Positions 1 through 9,600 of a stretch of DNA of 64,000 nucleotides are shown piece by piece; position 1 is the first letter of the stretch; each line of letters opens with the position of its first letter. The stretch is taken from positions 54,144-118,143 of the forward strand of contig JBGUJZ010000029.1 in NCBI GenBank assembly GCA_045114175.1, given 5' to 3'. This DNA comes from Cacconaster sp045114175. GTDB taxonomy: Bacteria > Bacteroidota > Bacteroidia > Bacteroidales > UBA932. The notes under the pieces were generated by a model. It was given only the letters and a program-made list of their open reading frames with translations. It searched no databases and was not told the DNA's origin. A program made the translations under genes and the position numbers.

Positions 1-423
1 CGAGATGGAGGCATACCCCTTCTTGGGATGGCAAATGGTCACCATGGACGGATTCTTGAAGTAGTCATAGTTGCGGCCGAACCAGTATCCGCCGCCCTCC
101 GCTTTCGTGGCCTGGAAGCTGGTGCAGTTGAAAACCGTCACGTCCTGGCCTTCCTCTATCACCTGCGCGCTCTTGAGCTTGATAGGCAGCCCTTTGCCTA
201 CGCGTTTCACCACGTAGTCGAGCAATTTGGCGTTGCTGTCAATGTCCTTGGAAATGAGGTCGTCCAGATCGTAGGATGCCTTGTATTGCATTTGATAGAG
301 ATAGGGGTTGTCCCCTACCTGCTTGACCGTGCAGAGCGTGCGGATCTCGCCACCCCAGATGCATGCCACAGCCACGCAAAGCGCCGCCAGCACGCCAACA
401 ATCCAAAGGAGAACTTTCTTCAT
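1..423 (-). CDS. Choloylglycine hydrolase / linear amide C-N hydrolase family protein (partial)
   Basis: Only the first 141 residues are present; the gene runs off the left edge. The N-terminus has a hydrophobic signal or anchor segment (about residues 4-24). Around residues 98-120 it shows FNCTSF followed by FGRNYDY. This is the pattern of the N-terminal-nucleophile amidases related to bile-salt and penicillin hydrolases, where the Cys (here C100) becomes the nucleophile after processing. The family cleaves linear amide bonds; the substrate cannot be told from this fragment. The export signal suggests an envelope location. The start is the ATG at 423; CGAAGATA at 451-458 (TATCTTCG on this strand) is a candidate -7 element. 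Confidence 0.75.
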   Translation of the reverse strand, partial: MKKVLLWIVGVLAALCVAVACIWGGEIRTLCTVKQVGDNPYLYQMQYKASYDLDDLISKDIDSNAKLLDYVVKRVGKGLPIKLKSAQVIEEGQDVTVFNCTSFQATKAEGGGYWFGRNYDYFKNPSMVTICHPKKGYASIS

Positions 424-485
424 GGCACTGTTACTATTTGGTTAACAGTGCGAAGATAGAAATTATTTCCGAATGAGCCCAAAGC

Positions 486-520
486 GTGGCAGGTGGTCCA
501 AATGCTGGACCACCTGCTAC
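486..520. repeat. REP-like palindrome, copy 1
   Basis: Imperfect inverted repeat: GTGGCAGGTGGTCCA, a 5-nt spacer AATGC, then TGGACCACCTGCTAC. It lies between the 3' end of the outer-membrane barrel gene and the upstream region of the hydrolase gene. The same arms occur twice near 5.2 kb, beside a RAYT-like transposase gene. The spacer is the reverse complement of that in copy 3, so the two copies lie in opposite orientation. Confidence 0.8.
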
Positions 521-525
521 ACTAT

Positions 526-3000
526 TTATTTTCCGGCGCCGATTCCGCTTCCGCCACCGGCGCGGGAAGCCTCTTCCAGTTCGCCGACGTTGCGGCGGCG
601 GGTTGAGCTGGCTTTACCGAAACTCCAGGTAAGACCGACTGTCACCCTCTGCGAGAGGTATTTCTGCTGGAGAACGGAGACCACTTTTCCGGTATTGGTA
701 TCGAGAATGTCGATATTCTGCTGGCTGGTACGGAAGATGTCCTGGAGTCCTGCATTGAGCGAGAGCGCTCCGTCGAAGAAGGTCTTGCGGAAGGCAATGT
801 CCGAGGAGAAATTGGGGTGGATTCTGAGATAGGTGTAAACCATCGGCGTCTGCCCGTAAGCGTCCCACTCAATCTTCCAGTCAGCAGGCAGCGAAAAGGC
901 GAGCGAAGTTTGGAAGAATCCGGAGTAACTACTTTGACTATAGGCGGTTGCGTCAGAGATATTCTGCATCCATACACCGGTGATAGAAACTGTCCAGTCA
1001 AGCCAGGAGGTCACGGGGAGAGCCGTCATGTTGGCGGATAGCCCTGCCTGATAGGTGCGTCCGAAGTTGCCCCACTCAAGCCGCTGGTTGCCGCTGGCGT
1101 CGTATGTAGGAATCTGTGTGGTAACCTGAGTCGAATACTGTCCGTGGGCAGCGAGCGAAAAATGCTGTCCGAAGCCAGCCTGGAGCCCTACCGAATTGGT
1201 AAACTCCGGCAGCAAGTCAGGATTACCCACCGTACTGGTGTGCGCATCTACATACTCCTCTACCGGGTTGAGGCTCCAGTAGCCGGGACGGTGCACACGA
1301 CGGGTAAGCGAAAAGGCATAGTTCTGCTTTTCGGTGGGCCGCCAACCCACGAAGATCGTCGGGAACCAGTTCAGGTAGTGGCGGTGCGTTTCGGTGCCTG
1401 CCGTAATCCAGTCACCAAAGGTCCAGGTATATTCGGCTCTCAAACCGGCCTTGACACTCCACTTGGCACCCAGTTGACGGGCAAAGTTGAAGTAGGCTGC
1501 TCCGATATGCTCCAGATAGGTAAAGGAAGTCGTCATATCCATCGGCGAGAGACCTGTTTCAATGCGGCGCGTATCGTTGGCCGTTGAAGAGCGGGCCCAC
1601 TTGGCGCCGGCTTCGAACATCGTAGAACCCCACAGAACGCGCTGGTAATCAGCCTTCGCTGAAAGGATGTTCAACACACCGTCTCCGACAATCTGTCTGC
1701 CCGATTCATCCCAATTGGTAGCGCCTGCCGTCTGGGTCCAGATGTCCTGCTTGTTGTCGGAGAATTGTCCGTTGCGATAGGCGTCAAGGTTCACGGTAAG
1801 TTCCGCACCGCGCGCCTCGTCGAAGATATGCGTATAGTTGAGGTTGGCCGAAATCTGTGTATAACGGGAAGCGTTGGTGATGGCAGACTCATCTTTCTGG
1901 AGTTCAGTCCCATCCAGCATCAGACGTGAAACGTTTTCGGGACGGCTGCTCTCGGTGCTCTCTGAATGCCAGGGGAGTCGGACAATGAATCCCAGTGTAT
2001 TACGCTTGTCAACGAACCAGTCGTTACCCAGGGTGATACGGTTGCTGTAGTATCCGGTCTTATGGAAAGACTGCGAAAGCTGCTCCATCACTCCGGCCAG
2101 TGACTCGGTTTTTGTATCTACATCCAGATCCACATCCCAGCAATAGTCTCCATGGGAGAGATTCAGGAAGGTGTTGGTTTTATTTGTGCGCCAGGAGAGG
2201 TTTGCCCAGTCGTTGTCTTCCCAGGCGAAACGGTTGTGGGAACCAAAATACATTGCGCCGATCTCAGTGCCGATGCTACCGTGCAGACCCGAAAGCATAT
2301 TGCGCTTTGTGCGGATGTTGATGATACCGCCCGAGCCCTCTGCATCATATTTGGAAGAGGGGTGTTCGATGAGTTCAATCTTGTCAATACTGCTACCCTC
2401 AGTTCCGCGCAGAAAAGCCTGCAGGGCCTTACCGTCCATGTGAGAGGGGCGGCCATCCATCCAGATAGCCACAGACTTTCCGTTCAGGGTGATATTGCCA
2501 TCCTTGTCAATCACCACGCCCGGGGCTTTCTTGAGAATATCCAGGCCGTTGGACTGCTGTGCGATGGCGCTCTGGGCTACATTCATCACCACCTTGTCAA
2601 TCTTGACCTCCATAATGGGCGCTTTGGCTGTAATGCGCGCGCTTTCAAGCATCTGGGCGTCCTCTTCCAGCGCGACGGGCTGAAGCTCTGTACGGGGTGC
2701 CTGCACGGTAATGGTGAGGCTGCGGTCGCTATAGCCGATCAGCGAAACGCTGAGGATCCATTCTCCTTCGGGAGCGTTCAATTTGTAGCGGCCGTTTTCA
2801 TCGGTGGATGTGCCGCCTATCAGCGTGCTGTCAGCCGCCATCAGGGCTACCGTAGCAAAGCCGAGCGGGGTGCCCGAAACTTCCGTGACAGTTCCCTCCA
2901 CGGGAATTAGAGTCTGCCGTGCGGCGAAGGCCGGCGTATAAGCCGAAGCGGCCGTGAAAAGCGCAAGCGCTGTAATAAAATATAGGAGTCGAGTTTTCAT
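526..3000 (-). CDS. TonB-dependent-receptor-like outer membrane beta-barrel protein
   Basis: A predicted 824-residue outer-membrane protein. It has a signal peptide (MKTRLLYFITALALF... ending near AFA), a CarboxypepD_reg-like beta-sandwich (about 30-115: GTVTEVSG, GRYKLNAPEG), a plug-like region (about 120-230: IRTKRNMLSG) and a long C-terminal barrel. The organisation fits the outer-membrane beta-barrel family common in Bacteroidota. No SusD-like partner is next to it, so a glycan-uptake role is not indicated; the ligand is unknown. The frame is open upstream to 3063, but the ATG at 3000 starts directly at the signal peptide and is preferred. A basic and Gly-rich tail follows the last strand. 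Confidence 0.85.
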   Translation of the reverse strand: MKTRLLYFITALALFTAASAYTPAFAARQTLIPVEGTVTEVSGTPLGFATVALMAADSTLIGGTSTDENGRYKLNAPEGEWILSVSLIGYSDRSLTITVQAPRTELQPVALEEDAQMLESARITAKAPIMEVKIDKVVMNVAQSAIAQQSNGLDILKKAPGVVIDKDGNITLNGKSVAIWMDGRPSHMDGKALQAFLRGTEGSSIDKIELIEHPSSKYDAEGSGGIINIRTKRNMLSGLHGSIGTEIGAMYFGSHNRFAWEDNDWANLSWRTNKTNTFLNLSHGDYCWDVDLDVDTKTESLAGVMEQLSQSFHKTGYYSNRITLGNDWFVDKRNTLGFIVRLPWHSESTESSRPENVSRLMLDGTELQKDESAITNASRYTQISANLNYTHIFDEARGAELTVNLDAYRNGQFSDNKQDIWTQTAGATNWDESGRQIVGDGVLNILSAKADYQRVLWGSTMFEAGAKWARSSTANDTRRIETGLSPMDMTTSFTYLEHIGAAYFNFARQLGAKWSVKAGLRAEYTWTFGDWITAGTETHRHYLNWFPTIFVGWRPTEKQNYAFSLTRRVHRPGYWSLNPVEEYVDAHTSTVGNPDLLPEFTNSVGLQAGFGQHFSLAAHGQYSTQVTTQIPTYDASGNQRLEWGNFGRTYQAGLSANMTALPVTSWLDWTVSITGVWMQNISDATAYSQSSYSGFFQTSLAFSLPADWKIEWDAYGQTPMVYTYLRIHPNFSSDIAFRKTFFDGALSLNAGLQDIFRTSQQNIDILDTNTGKVVSVLQQKYLSQRVTVGLTWSFGKASSTRRRNVGELEEASRAGGGSGIGAGK

Positions 3001-3103
3001 CTTAAAATGTTTTGCGTCCGTTAGACTGATAGCGGCTGCAAAAGGTTGCAAAGATTCGGCCAAGTTTTGCTAAATTCGCACAGTTAACCTCACGGAACCG
3101 CCC

Positions 3104-4168
3104 TTGAAGATTCGGAAACTGCTCATATTGACGGTCTTTCTCTCCCTGCTGACAAGTTGCGGCGGGGGTGGAGGCGGCATTGAGCCGGAAGCGCCGCCTT
3201 CGGGTGGCACCAATCCCTGGGATGCCAACCGCGGCAAGGTGGTCACCCCTTCCGGCGACGGATGGACCTCCAAGACCATCGACGAGGGCGTGGTCTATTA
3301 CGCCTATTCCGGGACGGATGCCGCCACGGGCCTGAAGGAAGAGGTTTTTGCCGTGGACCTGGATCTGTCCCGACCGCAGTATCGGGTGAAACTGCTTTAT
3401 ACGGCACCCCGTGTAACCGTGTCCGAGGCCTTCAAGCGGGATGCCAATACCGTTGCGGCGATGAACGCCAACTACGAGGTCAGCTCCATCTTCGTCCAGA
3501 CAGAGGGCATCACCCGCTACCAGATCCCGAAAAATGTAATCGGCAACACGGATGTGCCCAACTGGAAGAGCGAGGCGGCTTTCACCTCCGACGGCGGGCG
3601 GAACCTTTCCATCTTCTTCGCCGGTTCACCCCAGCGCAACGGAAAACTTCCTGACAGCAAAGGGAAAACATATGACGAGGTCATTTCCCTCCAGCGGAAC
3701 TATTATGCAAGTATCGCCGCAAGTTGTCCGCACCTGATTTCGAGTGCTCCGATGCTGATTGACGATTTCGAGCCCGTGGGGGAATCTTTCTGCGATTATA
3801 CCTTGACCGATGCGCAGGCAAATGCCCTGAACGGGGAAGATCCGAACCGGCATCAGCGTGCGCTGCACCCCCGAACCGCCATCGCCCTGACGGAGAACAA
3901 CCACTTCATCATGCTGGTGGTCGACGGCCGTACCAATTACAGCTCTGGAATGTCGGCGCGTGACCTCACCCGTTTTCTGGTCAAGTATTTCAACCCGCAG
4001 TACGCCCTCAATATGGACGGCGGCGGCTCCTCTACGCTGTGCGTCAAAGGGGAAGGCGATCCCGATACGCATGTGGTCAACTATCCCTGCGACAATATCC
4101 CCGACAAGAACAGCCACGACCACTCCCACGAGCGCGCCCGGGATGTCCATTTCGTAATCTTGAAATAG
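3104..4168 (+). CDS. Phosphodiester glycosidase family lipoprotein (NAGPA-like)
   Basis: 354 residues starting at a TTG, the only start that keeps the signal peptide. The lipobox LLTSC puts the lipidated cysteine at C19, followed by a Gly stretch as a flexible tether. The C-terminal half carries NMDGGGSSTL at 303-312, the hallmark of the phosphodiester glycosidase (N-acetylglucosamine-1-phosphodiester alpha-N-acetylglucosaminidase-like) domain. Related bacterial enzymes act on phosphodiester-linked sugars in envelope or exopolysaccharide, but the substrate here is inferred only at family level. It is divergent from the barrel gene at 3000 and convergent with the transposase gene that ends at 4172. 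Confidence 0.8.
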   Translation: MKIRKLLILTVFLSLLTSCGGGGGGIEPEAPPSGGTNPWDANRGKVVTPSGDGWTSKTIDEGVVYYAYSGTDAATGLKEEVFAVDLDLSRPQYRVKLLYTAPRVTVSEAFKRDANTVAAMNANYEVSSIFVQTEGITRYQIPKNVIGNTDVPNWKSEAAFTSDGGRNLSIFFAGSPQRNGKLPDSKGKTYDEVISLQRNYYASIAASCPHLISSAPMLIDDFEPVGESFCDYTLTDAQANALNGEDPNRHQRALHPRTAIALTENNHFIMLVVDGRTNYSSGMSARDLTRFLVKYFNPQYALNMDGGGSSTLCVKGEGDPDTHVVNYPCDNIPDKNSHDHSHERARDVHFVILK

Positions 4169-4171
4169 GGG

Positions 4172-5044
4172 TTAATACCTGTCCAACAAATCGAATGTCT
4201 CCTCGCAGGAGATGCCGCATACCCGGGCTATCTGAACGAGGTTTGACGAAAAGCGGTAGCGCAATTGCCGGAGCAGTTCTCCCTTCTGGGCGTCGCTCAA
4301 TTCACTGACGCCGGCGCGATGAAAAGTGGAATAGCACAGGTCCTGGACAGCGGCGCTCAACACCTGATCCCGAAATGCAGGGATATCCTTTTCACCGAAC
4401 TCCGACTGACGCTTTGCCTTGGAAGAATTCTGGAGAAAATAGTTCATCCGCTTGGGTGTACGAAATCGTGACTCGACAAATGAAACCTGGACATAGGATG
4501 CAGGCGAGATGAAGCCATCTGACAGGACCTTATACTTTGACGGGACTTCAAAATGGCTACGCAGTAGTTCACGCCTCGCTCTGAGAGAGAGACTCCCGAC
4601 AGGCTCTCCCTTGTCATTAGACGGGTTGAAGAAGACATTGCCGGTCCCCCATGGATAAGCGTTAGCGTTAAGACAGATGTTGGCTGCCACACTATTCATC
4701 TGAACGTATGCGATTGCTCTTTCAAGGGCTTCGTTGCCGAGCGGAATCTCGCGCAAGTCAACATCGTTTCTCCGAAGCAACTCTCTGGAGCCATACTTGT
4801 GACTGAAATACTGACCGTACAACTTCTTGAATCGAGTGATGAACAGCAGGCACTCTTCATACGTTCCCTGCAAGACAAAATGCACGTGGTTGGACATCAG
4901 GATAAACGCAATGATAATCGCCCGCGAGGTGGCGGCTACGACGGCAACGTGGTTCATCCCCACTTTATAATCCGAGTCATCTCTAAACCAGAGACTGTTC
5001 AAAAGATGGGCTGTGGTAACCAGCCAGAATTCCAAACTCTCCAT
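4172..5044 (-). CDS. REP-associated tyrosine transposase (RAYT)-like, Y1/HUH family
   Basis: About 290 residues from the preferred ATG at 5044; an upstream start at 5104 is possible but gives a poor N-terminus. The N-terminus EFWLVTTAHLL and the motif MSNHVHFVLQG (H53 and H55, the HUH pair) define a Y1 transposase domain, followed by LYGQYF with candidate catalytic Tyr residues. The C-terminal region resembles other Bacteroidales single-copy Y1 transposases, with a helical, possibly DNA-binding, end. It is not flanked by IS200/IS605-type ends. Two REP-like palindromes lie 134-220 bp upstream and a third lies 3.7 kb away, as expected for a domesticated RAYT acting on REP elements. That link is inferred from proximity. 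Confidence 0.75.
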   Translation of the reverse strand: MESLEFWLVTTAHLLNSLWFRDDSDYKVGMNHVAVVAATSRAIIIAFILMSNHVHFVLQGTYEECLLFITRFKKLYGQYFSHKYGSRELLRRNDVDLREIPLGNEALERAIAYVQMNSVAANICLNANAYPWGTGNVFFNPSNDKGEPVGSLSLRARRELLRSHFEVPSKYKVLSDGFISPASYVQVSFVESRFRTPKRMNYFLQNSSKAKRQSEFGEKDIPAFRDQVLSAAVQDLCYSTFHRAGVSELSDAQKGELLRQLRYRFSSNLVQIARVCGISCEETFDLLDRY

Positions 5045-5177
5045 AATCTCTAAACAAACTGGCTGAAAACAAGACCGTCGCCAATCCTCCAGCCAAATAA
5101 ACAATCTACATTACTGCGGCGACAGCCCAACAAAGGTAAGAAAAAAAGGTAGCCTTCGGAAAAAATGATAGACGTAT

Positions 5178-5212
5178 GCGCCAGGTGGTCCATTCGTTGG
5201 ACCACCTGCTAC
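5178..5212. repeat. REP-like palindrome, copy 2
   Basis: CAGGTGGTCCA, spacer TTCGT, TGGACCACCTG, with the right arm extending to CTAC and the outer left arm degenerate (GCGC). It is separated by 17 nt from copy 3, forming a BIME-like pair. Confidence 0.8.
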
Positions 5213-5228
5213 ACTTTTAGGGGGAAAA

Positions 5229-5265
5229 CGTAGCAGGTGGTCCAGCATTTGGACCACCTGCTACG
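5229..5265. repeat. REP-like palindrome, copy 3 (perfect)
   Basis: Perfect 16-bp arms CGTAGCAGGTGGTCCA and TGGACCACCTGCTACG around the spacer GCATT. It is the best-preserved of the three copies and lies just upstream of the tRNA-Ser promoter. Confidence 0.85.
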
Positions 5266-5275
5266 CTGCTAAAAA

Positions 5276-5307
5276 TTTGGTACGTCCCGAGCGATTTTCT
5301 ATCTTTG
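5276..5307 (+). promoter_or_regulatory. Promoter for tRNA-Ser
   Basis: TTTG at 5276-5279, a 20-bp spacer and TATCTTTG at 5300-5307 match the Bacteroidota housekeeping promoter pattern, 12 bp before the tRNA. Confidence 0.75.
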
Positions 5308-5319
5308 CCCTCCCAATCC

Positions 5320-5404
5320 GGAAGGTTGGCCGAGTGGTCTATGGCGGCAGTCTTGAAAACTGTTAGTCCGCAAGGGCTCAGGGGTTCGAATCCCTTACCT
5401 TCCG
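5320..5404 (+). tRNA. tRNA-Ser (anticodon UGA)
   Basis: Acceptor arms GGAAGGT and ACCTTCC pair fully and the discriminator base is G5404. The anticodon loop CTTGAAA gives UGA, which reads UCA codons. A long variable arm (GTTAGTCCGCAAGGGCTCA) and the T-loop GGTTCGAATCC are typical of serine tRNAs. The CCA end is not encoded. Confidence 0.97.
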
Positions 5405-5421
5405 CAAATGAAGTACTGAAA

Positions 5422-5452
5422 GCCGCGCGACCCTGTCGCGCGCTTTTTTTTG
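5422..5452 (+). terminator. Rho-independent terminator after tRNA-Ser
   Basis: GCGCGAC, loop CCT, GTCGCGC, followed directly by a run of eight T. Confidence 0.85.
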
Positions 5453-5537
5453 AGAGTTGAAGCCGCTCGGAAAACTTGCTTTCCAGACGGCTTCAGTTCT
5501 CAAAACCCGACCGCAGGTCGGGCAAATCCCGGAAGGA

Positions 5538-6170
5538 TTAAACCTCCGCCTCGGCGGGCTTCTTGCCGAAGAAGCGCCAGTGGAAGATCAGCAGGTAGAA
5601 GGCGCCGACCGTGATGCAGGAGTCGGCGAAGTTGAAAATCGGACGGAAGAAGATGACGTGCTTGCCGCCCCAGATGGGGAACCATGCGGGCAGGTCGGTG
5701 TCGATAATGGGGAAGTAGAACATATCCACCACCTTGCCGAAGAGAAAGCCCGCATAACCGCCGTCGGGGAACATCGTGGCCACCTGCGTGAGAGTGCTCT
5801 CCGAAAAGATGAGACCGTAGAACAGCGAATCGATGATGTTGCCCAGGGCACCGCAGAGAATGGCGGAGAGTCCGATCAACACGCCCATCGGGGTGGTGGG
5901 ACGCTTCAGCAGTTTGCGGATGTACAGGAAGATCACCACCACCAGCGCAACGCGGAAAATGCTGAGCAGCAACTTGCCGACCGTGGCGCCGAGCTGCATG
6001 CCAAACGCCATGCCGTTGTTTTCGACAAAGTAGATCTGGAACCAGTTTCCGAATACATGAATGCTCTGCCCGAGCGTCATATTGGTCTTGACCAGAATCT
6101 TGATGACCTGATCAATGACCAGCAGAAGGACGACAAGCAGAGTAATCTTCGTTCCGCGGGAGAGCTTCAT
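5538..6170 (-). CDS. lspA: Lipoprotein signal peptidase (signal peptidase II)
   Basis: Inner-membrane aspartic protease that removes the signal peptide of prolipoproteins after lipidation. The 210 residues contain four membrane segments and both catalytic motifs: GNIIDS with D114, and FNFADS with D183. ENNGMAFG (50-57) is the conserved region after the first segment. The protein is longer than the about 164-residue enterobacterial form because of an insert at about 121-175, a length that is usual in Bacteroidota. It follows the DksA-like gene by 10 bp, so the two are probably co-transcribed. The many lipoproteins in this window are likely substrates. Confidence 0.97.
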   Translation of the reverse strand: MKLSRGTKITLLVVLLLVIDQVIKILVKTNMTLGQSIHVFGNWFQIYFVENNGMAFGMQLGATVGKLLLSIFRVALVVVIFLYIRKLLKRPTTPMGVLIGLSAILCGALGNIIDSLFYGLIFSESTLTQVATMFPDGGYAGFLFGKVVDMFYFPIIDTDLPAWFPIWGGKHVIFFRPIFNFADSCITVGAFYLLIFHWRFFGKKPAEAEV

Positions 6171-6180
6171 CGGCGGGAGT

Positions 6181-6579
6181 CTATTTGTATCCCTTTTCCT
6201 TGGCCTCTACGCTGAGAGTAGCGTGCGGCACCAGGCGGAGACGCTCTTTGGGAATCAGTTTACCGGTGGCGCGGCAGATGCCGTAAGTCTTGTTCTCGAT
6301 GCGGCCCAGTGCAGCCTCGAGGTTCTGGATCAGCTTGTACTGACGGGAAGCCAGTTGGCCGATCTCCTCTTTGGAAAGCGAGGATGCGCCCTCTTCCAGC
6401 ACTTTAAAGGTGGGAGAGGTATCCTCGGTGTCATTACTGGTGCTATGGTTAACCATCCCCTTGAGCATGTCATACTCTTTGCGGGCGGCTTCGAGCTTTT
6501 CAAGAATCAGGGCCTTGAACTCCTGGAGTTCCTCATCGCTGTAGCGAACCTTCTCGGCGGTAGTAACTTTCTTTGCCAT
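6181..6579 (-). CDS. DksA/TraR family protein with degenerate zinc finger
   Basis: 132 residues. The N-terminal part is a helical coiled-coil (about 14-95) and the C-terminal part aligns with the DksA finger (TYGICRATGKLIPKERLRLVPHA). Only C102 of the four usual zinc cysteines remains; H119 might add a ligand. DksA binds in the RNA polymerase secondary channel and, with ppGpp, adjusts rRNA and amino-acid promoters. A similar role here is inferred from the family. It sits between ileS and lspA on the same strand. TAGCTTTG (6603-6610, this strand) is a candidate own -7 element. Confidence 0.85.
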   Translation of the reverse strand: MAKKVTTAEKVRYSDEELQEFKALILEKLEAARKEYDMLKGMVNHSTSNDTEDTSPTFKVLEEGASSLSKEEIGQLASRQYKLIQNLEAALGRIENKTYGICRATGKLIPKERLRLVPHATLSVEAKEKGYK

Positions 6580-6630
6580 AATTCTTTGTCGTTTATTTTT
6601 TACAAAGCTAATAATTAATTCTCGAACAAC

Positions 6631-9600
6631 CTATACCCTCGCAACGGAAATCTTGAGGGTGGCTTCGTCCCACTCTACCTCGGTGCCGTCAAAATCGGCT
6701 GCTGGAGCGAACGAGAGCGATTCGGTGAGCGTCTGCTCGCAGAGATATTTTCCGAAGGAGGCAAGCGCCTCTTCAATCTCCGCAGACTGGGCAATCACCA
6801 CGCGGATGCGGTCGGTTACCTCGAAACCACTCTCCTTGCGGAGATTCTGGATACGGTTGATCAGCTCGCGGGTGATACCTTCGCGACGCAGGTCGTCGGT
6901 GAGGGTCACGTCGAGGGCAACGGTCAGGCGGCCTTCGGATGCCACGAGCCAGCCCGGCATATCCTCGGAGTGGATCTCGTAGTCAGCGGTTTCCAATGTC
7001 ACAGGGCCGGAGGGCAGATCCAGGGTGTACTCCCCTGCCCGCTCAATCGCGCCGATCGTAGGCTGATCCATCGTAGCGAAAGCAGCTGCAATCTCTTTCA
7101 TCTGCTTGCCGTAACGCTTGCCGAGGGTCTTGAAGTTGGGCTTGATCTTCTTGGTAATCAGACCGGTGGTATCGTGGATAAACTCAGCCTCCTTGACGTT
7201 GACTTCCGTCAGGATCAGCTGCTTCACCTTCTCAATCTGCTCCTGCAGCGACGGGTCGATCACCGGGATGATGATCTTGGCCAGCGGCTGGCGAACCTTG
7301 ATGTTGACCTTGCGGCGGAGCGCCAAGATCATCGAGGTAGCCTGCTGTGCGAGGGCCATCCGCTCTTCGAGCGCCGTGTCGATCTCATCTTCGCAGCATT
7401 CGAGCATTATCTCAAAGTGCACGGACTCTGCACCCGGGACGAGGTCGCACCAGAGGCGATCCATGTAGAAGGGAGCGATAGGAGCCGCAAGTTCAGCAAC
7501 CGTCTGAAGAGCGATGTAAAGCACCTGGTATGCAACCAACTTGTCTTCCGTAAGGCCACCGCCCCAGAAGCGCTTGCGGTTCAGGCGGACATACCAGTTG
7601 GAGAGGTCGTCGCAGACAAAATCCTGAATGAGACGGCCGGCCGTGGTAATGTCGTAATCGGCATAGGCCGCATCAACCTTCTTCATGAGGGTGTTCAGCA
7701 CAGACATCAACCAACGGTCGATCTCTTGCCAGCGTGACCTATCTACCATAGGAATATCGCCCCTGAATCCGTCCACATTCGCATAGAGCGCGAAGAAGGA
7801 GTAGGTATTGTAGAGCGTGCCGAAGAACTTACGCTGGACCTCCGCCACGCCTGCCTCGTCGAACTTCAGGTTGTCCCAAGGCTGGGCGTTGGTGAGCATA
7901 TACCAGCGGAGCGCGTCGGCGCCGTAGGTGTCGATAATCTTGAAGGGATCTACCGCGTTGCCCAGGCGCTTGGACATCTTGTTGCCATCCTTGTCGAGCA
8001 CCAGGCCGTTGGAAATCACTGTCTTGTAAGCGCAAGTGTCGGAGACCATCGTGTGGACGGCGTGAAGCGTGTAGAACCAGCCACGGGTCTGGTCAACGCC
8101 TTCGGCGATGAAGTCGGCCGTCTGGCCGAAGTTGGGTTTGCCCAGTTCGGCGAGTCCCTCCTGGGCGTACGGCATGGCGCCGGAATCGAACCAGACATCA
8201 ATCAGGTCGCTCTCGCGGACCATCTTCTTGCCGTCTTCGGAGACCAGGTAGATGTTGTCCATGTAGGGACGGTGCAGATCCACGCGGTCGTAATTCTCTT
8301 TGGAGTAGTCGCCCGGGACGAAACCGGCCTTGCGAAGCGGGTTCTCCGGCATGATGCCGGCAGCCACGGAGCGCTCCAGCTCGTTGTAGAGCTCTTCCAG
8401 CGATCCGATGCACTTCTCCTGCTTGCCGTCTTCCGTGCGCCAGATGGGCAGCGGGGTACCCCAGTAGCGGCTGCGCGAAAGGTTCCAGTCCTGAATGTTC
8501 TCGAGCCATTTGCCGAATCGGCCGGTACCGGTGGATTCGGGCTTCCAGTTGATGGTCTTGTTGAGCGCCACCATCCGATCCTGCACTGCAGTGGTGCGGA
8601 TGAACCAGGAATCCAGCGGATAGTAGAGCACCGGCTTGTCGGTACGCCAACAGTGCGGATAGTTGTGCACGTGTTTCTCAATGCGGAAAGCGATGCCTGC
8701 CTGCTTGAGTTCCATGCAGATATCAATATCGAGCGTGGGAGCGTCGGGAGCGAGGGTATCATCGTAGGCGTTCTTCACGAAGCGGCCTGCGAAGGGGCTG
8801 TAGGCAGCCACATCCACCCGTTCTGCCACGAACTTGGGATCGAGATCCTCGATGCGATAGAGTTTACCGGTACGGTCCACCATCGCCTGACGGTTGCCCG
8901 CCTTGTCGATCACCTGCATCGGCGGAATGCCGGCAGCCTTGGCCACCTTGTCGTCGTCTGCACCAAAGGTGGGCGCGATATGGACGATACCGGTACCGTC
9001 TTCCGTGGTGACATAGTCGCCGGGGATGACGCGGAAAGCGTCTCCGTCGGGCTTCATCCAAGGAATCAGCTGTTTGTAGCGGATGCCGACCAGTGCGGTA
9101 CCCTTGACGGGCGCACCGGCCACGGTACCCGGATTCTTATCGTTGAAATGGGCTTCCAGCAGCGGCTTTGCCACGATGTAGCGAGCCGGAGCCTTGGAAT
9201 AAGGGTTCACGCTGTCCACCGCCACATATTCGATGTTCGGGCCCACGCAGAGTGCCGTGTTGGAAGGCAGGGTCCAGGGGGTGGTGGTCCAGGCCAGGAT
9301 GTAAACTGGACGGTCGGCGCCCTCAAAGAGGAACTCGGAAGCGGCGTCGCGGATCACCTCGAACTGCACGGTGACGGTGGTATCTTTCACGTCACGGTAG
9401 CAGCCCGGCTGGTTCAACTCGTGGGAACTCAAGCCCGTGCCGGCAGCCGGCGAATAGGGCTGGATGGAGTAACCCTTATAGAGATAACCCTTGTCGTAAA
9501 TCTTCTTGAGCAGGTACCAGAGCGTCTCGATGTAGTGGTTGTCGTAGGTAATGTAGGGACGGTCGGTATCAACCCAGTAACCGATCTTTTCCGTCAGCGA

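Noticed and set aside
9284..9304. GGTGGTCCAG inside ileS resembling a REP arm
   Set aside because: No opposite arm follows; it is ordinary coding sequence.
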